The notes under the pieces: generated by a model | Databases searched by the model: none | The model's input: only the letters and a program-made list of their open reading frames with translations | What the model was told of the DNA's origin: nothing | Origin: Gammaproteobacteria bacterium | GTDB lineage: Bacteria; Pseudomonadota; Gammaproteobacteria; Arenicellales; JAHEKD01 | Assembly (NCBI GenBank): GCA_024638545.1 | Contig: JAHEKD010000197.1 | Span: 1 to 5,582, forward strand | DNA: 5,582 bases | Direction of reading: 5' to 3' | Program-made: the position numbers and the translations under genes | Part shown: positions 1 to 5,582 of the stretch, piece after piece | Position numbering within the stretch: position 1 is the first letter of the stretch | Layout: each line of letters opens with the position of its first letter

Positions 1-779
1 ATAATAAATCCATCCTCGGTTTGAAAAACCTGGTATGGCACAATGTTCGGATGTGTATTCCCCAGCCGCTGCGGCGACACGCCTGATGTTAAAAAATTGC
101 TGGCCTGATTCGCCAGCATAGCCACCTGGCAGTCCAGCAGCGACAAGTCTATGTACTGACCTTCGCCGGTTTTTTGCCGGTGATTAAGAGCTGCAAGTAT
201 GGCTACAGCTGCATACATGCCTGTCATGATATCAGCAACAGCAACACCCACTTTTACCGGCTGGCCTTCTGGTTCTCCGGTGATGTGCATTAATCCTCCC
301 AGTGCCTGAATCATGAAATCATATCCCGGTGACTGCGCGTCAGGTCCATCCTGACCAAAACCAGTTATTGAACAATAAATCAGACCGGGATTTCTTGATT
401 TCAATGCATCATAATGAAGGCCATATTTTTTCAGACCACCTACCTTGAAATTCTCAATGACGATATCTGCTTTTTCAGCCAGATCACCGATAATTTGCTG
501 TCCGGTGCGATTGCTGATGTCGATGGCAAGTGATTTTTTACCTCGATTTGCAGATAAAAAATACGCCGACTCAATCGCATTGCCATTTTCATCCTCTACA
601 TAAGGCGGCCCCCAGCCACGCGTATCGTCGCCTTTTTCGGGCCTTTCAATTTTAATAATATCGGCGCCTAAATCAGCCAGCAATTGACTGCACCACGGTC
701 CAGCCAGTACCCGGCTCAAATCAAGCACTTTTACGCCTGCTAAAATCTGCGTGCTTAACGCGTTATTTTTCTGTGTCAT
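1..779 (-). CDS. CaiB/BaiF family III CoA-transferase, N-terminal part (C-terminus outside window)
   Basis: The frame is open on the minus strand from an ATG at 779 to the left edge, giving 259 codons plus two bases of a protein usually near 400 residues. Family III CoA-transferases move CoA between carboxylic acids through an aspartyl-CoA thioester. The N-terminal Rossmann-like part reads VKVLDLSRVLAGPWCSQLLA (residues 16-35), followed by LGADIIKIERP (37-47), both typical of the family. ANRGKKSLAIDI lies at 77-88, VIENFKVGGLKKYGL at 107-121 and the SPGYDF segment near 150. Asp183 in VGVAVADIMTGMYA fits the catalytic aspartate, and NTHPNIVPYQVF (241-252) is the usual downstream motif. No good Shine-Dalgarno precedes the ATG, but the family N-terminus begins shortly after it. 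The gene is divergent from coaD. Acyl donor and acceptor cannot be assigned; the mesaconyl, glutarate and formyl/oxalate subgroups all look like this. Family is nearly certain, substrate unknown. Confidence 0.93.
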   Translation of the reverse strand, partial: MTQKNNALSTQILAGVKVLDLSRVLAGPWCSQLLADLGADIIKIERPEKGDDTRGWGPPYVEDENGNAIESAYFLSANRGKKSLAIDISNRTGQQIIGDLAEKADIVIENFKVGGLKKYGLHYDALKSRNPGLIYCSITGFGQDGPDAQSPGYDFMIQALGGLMHITGEPEGQPVKVGVAVADIMTGMYAAVAILAALNHRQKTGEGQYIDLSLLDCQVAMLANQASNFLTSGVSPQRLGNTHPNIVPYQVFQTEDGFI

Positions 780-855
780 AAGAATTTGATAATGTTGAAA
801 TATTTTTTCTTTGGTAGACAGCGGACCACGCGCTTAACGCAAGCCGACGTGCTCG

Positions 856-999
856 TCATTCGCCACCGATATTGAACGGATAATTCGTTAACGCCTCGCA
901 GTGCAGGCCGCTATCAGTGTCAACGGCACTGCTCAATAAGTCAAACCGAACATTCTGCCTGGCAATATAACCTGCTCTTAAAGTAATGAGGATTTTCAT
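856..999 (-). CDS. Doubtful small ORF, 47 codons, no recognised family
   Basis: On the minus strand an ATG at 999 opens a 47-residue frame ending at TGA 858-856. The peptide begins MKILITLRAGYIARQ and ends ALTNYPFNIGGE. Residues 1-13 are mildly hydrophobic and the rest is mixed, with one cysteine at 34. I recognise no domain. GAG directly before the ATG is too close to act as a normal ribosome binding site. The ORF could be a real small protein, the remnant tail of a lost gene, or chance. It lies in the same direction as the CoA-transferase, whose start is 76 bp further on. Composition is less AT-rich than the adjoining coaD leader, which is the only mild point in its favour. Confidence 0.15.
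   Translation of the reverse strand: MKILITLRAGYIARQNVRFDLLSSAVDTDSGLHCEALTNYPFNIGGE
898..932. repeat. 7-bp inverted repeat, GCAGTGC / GCACTGC
   Basis: The arms GCAGTGC (898-904) and GCACTGC (926-932) are perfect reverse complements separated by 21 bases. They lie between the divergent genes and far from either start. No T-run follows on either strand, so this is not a typical terminator. It could be a protein-binding dyad or chance. Confidence 0.3.
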
Positions 1000-1075
1000 C
1001 TCGATAATATTGACTATACATATAAGTTTGCTGGTTGCGAATAATCCCTATAGATACAAATCATTGTAAACATAG

Positions 1076-1104
1076 ATGTAATATTGAAAGGTTACTTATA
1101 TAAT
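1076..1104 (+). promoter_or_regulatory. Possible sigma-70 promoter for coaD-ferredoxin
   Basis: A perfect TATAAT at 1099-1104 lies 28 bp before the coaD ATG. The hexamer 17 bp upstream, ATGTAA at 1076-1081, matches TTGACA at only three positions, so the call rests on the -10. Transcription would start near 1111 and give a leader of about 22 bases. The surrounding DNA is strongly AT-rich. Prediction by eye only. Confidence 0.4.
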
Positions 1105-1120
1105 CAATCAACACCATTAA

Positions 1121-2712
<1,592 letters not shown>

Positions 2713-2743
2713 AATCGAATAACTTAAAAAATTCGCATCCAAC

Positions 2744-3778
2744 TTGAATTTTAACGTTAAAAACAGACGCACCCAATCTTCATTTGAAGCATCCCATAAA
2801 CAATATGTTCTTGATGCCGCGATCAATGCCGGATTGGCTTTACCGCATAGCTGTCGCGCCGGTAACTGCGGCAGTTGCAAGGCACGGCTGCTGAGCGGCG
2901 AAATCGCTCACGATGAGTTTGATGATTCCGCGCTCAGCGACTATCATGCCCGCGACGGCTGCATTCTACTGTGCCGTTGCAGGGCCTTATCCAATCTTGA
3001 GATTGATATTGAAGAATTCAGGGAATTATCATCTTCGAGCCGCTACTGGCCGGCGCGAATAAAAACGCTGAAGCCACTTTGCCATGACGTCATGCTCATG
3101 CGTGTAGCGCTTGCGCCCGGTAAAGATTTCAGCCATGTTGCCGGACAATATATGGATATTATTTTAGCTGATTCAAGAGTGCGCAGTTTTTCCATTGCCG
3201 GCGCTGATGGCCGGCATATTGATTTTCATATACGCAGAGTCGACAACGGCCTGTTTACTGAACGCGTGTTTGGCAAGTATCAGATCGGCGATATCGTCAG
3301 GCTCCATGGGCCACTGGGAACATATTTTATTCGCAAACAAAACACGCAGCCCATAATTATGCTGGCCGGTGGCACCGGCATTGCGCCAATTAAAGCCATG
3401 CTCGAGCAGATCAGCAGACAGGCCACGGCTCTGCCCACACATTTGTACTGGGGTGTGCAAACCCTGGAGGATGTTTACCTGAAATTCTGGCTGGAAAATT
3501 TCGCATTGAATAACCGCTGGTTTAAATACACGATTGTTTTATCAAAAGCGGATGAGTTTTACCCGTCCAGAAAAGGCTTTGTCCATCAGGCTGTTGTTGA
3601 CGATCATGACAGCCTAAGCCATTTCCAGGTCTATGCCAGCGGGCCCCCAGCCATGATTAAAGCGGCGCAGTCCAGCTTTGAAAACGCCGGACTTGATCCT
3701 GAAAAACTCTATTTTGATTCATTTGATTATTCAGCAGATACCATTGCCTGTATCAATGCCAGCAAGATTCAAAAATAA
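2744..3778 (+). CDS. NAD(P)H-dependent flavin/[2Fe-2S] oxidoreductase, CDP-6-deoxy-glucoseen reductase-like
   Basis: Soluble 344-residue electron-transfer protein with an N-terminal plant-type ferredoxin domain fused to a ferredoxin-reductase module. The [2Fe-2S] ligands are Cys37-x4-Cys42-x2-Cys45 and Cys77 in LLCRCRA. The FAD-binding RxFS is Arg147-Ser150, and FHIRRVDNGLFTE (161-173) and GPLGTYFIR (189-197) follow. The NAD(P) loop AGGTGIAP is at 208-215, the YASGPPAMI motif at 297-305 and the end motif YFDSFDYS at 323-330. This order is that of AscD/RfbI-like reductases and of oxygenase reductase components. An in-frame stop (TAA 2720-2722) precedes TTG 2744, the only usual start codon before the domain, and no clear ribosome site is seen. 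The cognate sugar dehydratase and deoxysugar genes are absent from the window, so the deoxysugar role is doubtful. A general flavin or ferredoxin reductase is equally possible. Confidence 0.9.
   Translation: MNFNVKNRRTQSSFEASHKQYVLDAAINAGLALPHSCRAGNCGSCKARLLSGEIAHDEFDDSALSDYHARDGCILLCRCRALSNLEIDIEEFRELSSSSRYWPARIKTLKPLCHDVMLMRVALAPGKDFSHVAGQYMDIILADSRVRSFSIAGADGRHIDFHIRRVDNGLFTERVFGKYQIGDIVRLHGPLGTYFIRKQNTQPIIMLAGGTGIAPIKAMLEQISRQATALPTHLYWGVQTLEDVYLKFWLENFALNNRWFKYTIVLSKADEFYPSRKGFVHQAVVDDHDSLSHFQVYASGPPAMIKAAQSSFENAGLDPEKLYFDSFDYSADTIACINASKIQK
2748..2776 (-). promoter_or_regulatory. Possible mutM promoter inside the reductase 5' end
   Basis: On the minus strand TAAAAT (2753 to 2748) matches the -10 at five of six positions. 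TTGGGT (2776 to 2771) lies 17 bp upstream and keeps the TTG of the -35. The predicted start near 2741 gives mutM a leader of about 29 bases. It lies wholly inside the first codons of the reductase gene. Prediction by eye only. Confidence 0.28.
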
Positions 3779-3785
3779 TTATCCA

Positions 3786-3833
3786 TTGACACCTCCCCTT
3801 GATCATCGCATTGATATGTCAAACTCATTTTTT
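3786..3833 (+). terminator. Possible imperfect intrinsic terminator after the reductase gene
   Basis: Outer arms TTGACA (3786-3791) and TGTCAA (3817-3822) enclose inner arms ATCA (3802-3805) and TGAT (3812-3815) around a six-base loop. Six T follow at 3828-3833, after a six-base gap. The inner and outer stems are separated by an unpaired strand on the left side, and GC content is low, so strength is doubtful. It starts 8 bp after the reductase stop, which is the right place. Confidence 0.3.
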
Positions 3834-3858
3834 AGTTTAAACAGCAAGGATTACGCGT

Positions 3859-3897
3859 AAAAATAGAAGGTTTAATTGTAATACATTATCTATTTTT
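3859..3897. repeat. 9-bp perfect inverted repeat, AAAAATAGA / TCTATTTTT
   Basis: Arms at 3859-3867 and 3889-3897 are exact reverse complements with a 21-base AT-rich spacer. It lies 39 bp before the ATG of the next gene. It could be an operator-like dyad for that gene or a weak two-way transcription end, since each arm provides a T-run on one strand. Low GC makes chance pairing possible. Confidence 0.4.
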
Positions 3898-3936
3898 CCC
3901 ACTAAAATAAAGATTTTAATACTCAAGTCAAGACCT

Positions 3937-4583
3937 ATGAGTCGCTGTAAATTATCAGCCACAAAGACAGCCGCTGTCATAGGCCTTACTCTTTGTATAC
4001 TTGCCTGCTCGCAAACTTCACAGGCTCAATACACAACTGGATTGTGGATTGATGACTGGGAAGTGAAAGCTAAAGATGCTTTTGGGGCTTTTGAAACGCT
4101 TGCTGATGAGACTCAAAATGTATATGTGATCGGGGGGGATGAATCAGGATCTCCAAATGGAGCGCTTGTTGTTAAATATGACAAAGACGGCAACGAACTT
4201 TGGCGTCAAACTTATATTGAACCGGGCAGCAGCCAGACTTCTGTAACAGCAATTGAATTTGATAACAAAGGCAACATTGTCATGACAGGTCAAGCCTCGT
4301 CGCTGGATAGGGTGGTTACGATAAGTTATACCCCGGATGGCAGATTACGCTGGGCAAGTGGTTATGAAAACGCCGAGCTTCCTGTCATCAATCCACGTGA
4401 TCTTACCACCGATACCAAAGGCAACAGTTTCGTTACCGGTTCAATCGGAACTTCCGGTGCTACAAGTTCAAGAAATGTATTCGTCCCGCAATTTTTACCT
4501 GCGCCGGCGACACTAATATGGCAATTGATTTCAGGCCATCAGGTGAGAAGATATTGTGTCACAAAGGCTGTAACCTGCGATGA
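3937..4583 (+). pseudogene. Exported beta-propeller (SBBP-like) repeat protein, frameshifted and truncated
   Basis: The ATG at 3937 begins a signal sequence: basic residues 3-10, a hydrophobic core at about 12-23, then either a lipobox-like ILAC (Cys24) or a signal peptidase I site after SQA (30). Three repeats of about 45-50 residues follow: NVYVIGG..VVKYDKDGNELW (61-89), GNIVMTG..ISYTPDGRLRW (112-139) and GNSFVTG (162-168). This pattern is that of SBBP-type beta-propeller repeats in secreted or surface proteins; a closed propeller needs more blades. After about residue 180 the frame turns into Pro/Arg/His/Gln-rich sequence antisense to hemY and stays open to 4926. In the frame one base back, from about 4476, repeat-like sequence continues (GDTNMAIDF, RPSGEKIL) until TGA 4581-4583. 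One lost base near 4480-4500 would explain this. No clear Shine-Dalgarno. A real short protein or a sequencing error are alternatives. Confidence 0.6.
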
Positions 4584-4639
4584 CAGTTGCAGTCAACGAG
4601 GGGATAACGACTTGCGCGACTCTATATTTTTATCAGCGT

Positions 4640-5582
4640 TTACGCCTTTGCAGGTTCTGCCCCAGGAACATCGCCTCTATCCGCCTGCTGGTTTTCATCA
4701 ACTTCGCCAGCCTGGTCAGCAACATCACCCTGCCCGGTATCATCGCCCGGCTCAGCATGTTCCTGCTCGGCTTGATCCTTCTCTACGGCTTCTACATCGA
4801 CAATATGATCATCAATGGGCGACGATTTCGGCGCGGGCAAGACCTTCTCCAGGCCGGAACGATAGTATTCAAGCGCCTTGTCACTCTCGCCGAGTTTCTC
4901 CAGAAGACGGCCGAGTTCGCGATTAGCTTCCTGGCTCGCACCAGCAGTGATCGCCTGCTGGTAATAATTCTTGGACTTGTCCCAGTCTTCGCTGCGTAAA
5001 GCCAGGCGACCAAGTGTCAGCAATAAATTCGGATCCTGTGGATGATTATTCAACCAGTCCTCAGCCAGGCGAAGCTGTCTGGACGCGTCAATCTGTACAA
5101 GTCCGTAGGTGTATGCCAGGTCTGAATTCCAGTTTTTACGCAAGGTCTTGCGCAGCAGGAGTTCGCATTTCTCGTCCTCGCCTGCCTCCATTAGCTCATA
5201 AGCATACTGGTCGACCAGTTCAGGTGTTTGACGCTGTTTTCGGGTTAACGAGTTCCAGAACCTGTCTACCTTTTCAATTCCCTCTGCCCTTGCACTTTCC
5301 AGCAAATTTGTACAGGCCTCACATTCGGTGGCAAAAACCTCTTCTGTTGTGAAATTTGGAATCTTTTTAAGCTTGGGCAATTGCTGTAAGACACTTGCGT
5401 AATCCTGGCGTTCACGATTGACGGCCAGCAGCATGCGCTGTACCTGCTCATTCTTGGGCACATGGAATAGCAAGCGGGTCAGCGTATTTTTGGCTTCGTC
5501 AAGATCACCCGCCTCAAATTGCATTCTGGCCTGGGTCAAATCTACGGCCACCTTGCTTGACGGATCTTTATCAAAGGCTTTT
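4640..5582 (-). CDS. hemY: HemY TPR protein, C-terminal part (N-terminus outside window)
   Basis: The minus frame is open from the right edge to TAA at 4642-4640, giving 313 visible codons of a protein usually near 400. A GTG at 5551 is not taken as the start because the frame continues upstream (KAFDKDPSSK). HemY is an inner-membrane protein of the proteobacterial hemCD-hemX-hemY cluster; its role in haem synthesis is unsettled. The N-terminal membrane segments lie beyond the window. Counted from the GTG codon, family marks are LLLAVNRERQDYASVLQQLPKL-like spacing near 40-61, FWNSL (98-102), QYAYELMEAGEDEKCELLLRK (115-135), the NW pair of KNWNSDLAYTYG (139-150), AEDWLNNHPQDPNLLLTLGRL (163-183) and TPR helices at 187-235. 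From about 248 the tail is acidic and low in complexity (Asp, Glu, Gln, Ala, Gly), so probably disordered. The gene converges on the broken propeller gene. Confidence 0.93.
   Translation of the reverse strand, partial: KAFDKDPSSKVAVDLTQARMQFEAGDLDEAKNTLTRLLFHVPKNEQVQRMLLAVNRERQDYASVLQQLPKLKKIPNFTTEEVFATECEACTNLLESARAEGIEKVDRFWNSLTRKQRQTPELVDQYAYELMEAGEDEKCELLLRKTLRKNWNSDLAYTYGLVQIDASRQLRLAEDWLNNHPQDPNLLLTLGRLALRSEDWDKSKNYYQQAITAGASQEANRELGRLLEKLGESDKALEYYRSGLEKVLPAPKSSPIDDHIVDVEAVEKDQAEQEHAEPGDDTGQGDVADQAGEVDENQQADRGDVPGAEPAKA

Noticed and set aside
1010..1045. TTGACT as a second coaD promoter
   Set aside because: The nearest AT-rich hexamer (1040-1045) is 24 bp away, outside the usual 16-18 bp spacing.
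2713..2880. Upstream extension of mutM to a 328-residue protein
   Set aside because: The catalytic proline must directly follow the initiator Met, so the start is 2712; the extension is antisense to the reductase ferredoxin domain.
3173..3460. 95-codon minus-strand ORF
   Set aside because: It is antisense to the FAD/NAD domain of the reductase, whose motifs are clear.
3678..3860. 60-codon plus-strand ORF across the reductase end
   Set aside because: Most of it overlaps the reductase in another frame, and the rest is AT-rich non-coding DNA without homology.
4580..4999. 139-codon hydrophobic plus-strand ORF
   Set aside because: It is mostly antisense to hemY, and its hydrophobicity comes from reading opposite Glu/Gln/Asp codons. 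No ribosome site or family is seen.
5014..5352. 112-codon plus-strand ORF
   Set aside because: It lies wholly antisense to conserved hemY sequence and has no recognisable domain.

Overview
The window looks like chromosome from a gammaproteobacterium. The reasons are the pairing of coaD with an Allochromatium-type 2[4Fe-4S] ferredoxin gene, a mutM close to the E. coli Fpg type, and a hemY gene. Base composition is moderate, and AT-rich between genes. I cannot name the genus. I see no rRNA, tRNA, CRISPR array, insertion sequence or phage gene.

Layout. (1) 1-779, minus strand: the N-terminal 259 codons of a family III (CaiB/BaiF) CoA-transferase running off the left edge. (2) 780-1132: a 353-bp gap between divergent genes, with a plausible coaD promoter, a small inverted repeat and a doubtful 47-codon ORF. 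(3) 1133-1943, plus strand: coaD and the ferredoxin gene, 13 bp apart, probably one operon. (4) 1894-2712, minus strand: mutM, convergent with the ferredoxin gene and overlapping its 3' end by 50 bp. (5) 2744-3778, plus strand: an NAD(P)H-dependent flavin/[2Fe-2S] reductase, divergent from mutM across only 31 bp, read from a TTG codon. (6) 3779-3936: AT-rich gap with a possible terminator and a 9-bp inverted repeat. (7) 3937-4583, plus strand: an exported or lipoprotein beta-propeller-repeat gene that loses its frame after about 180 codons and is probably broken. (8) 4640-5582, minus strand: the C-terminal part of hemY, running off the right edge.

Functionally this is mostly housekeeping: CoA biosynthesis (CoaD), oxidised-guanine repair (MutM), electron transfer (ferredoxin and reductase) and a haem-locus TPR protein (HemY). 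I see no convincing undescribed multi-gene system. The points most worth checking are the tightly packed coaD-fdx/mutM/reductase block, with a hairpin enclosing the mutM stop and facing promoters in a 31-bp gap, and the decayed propeller gene.
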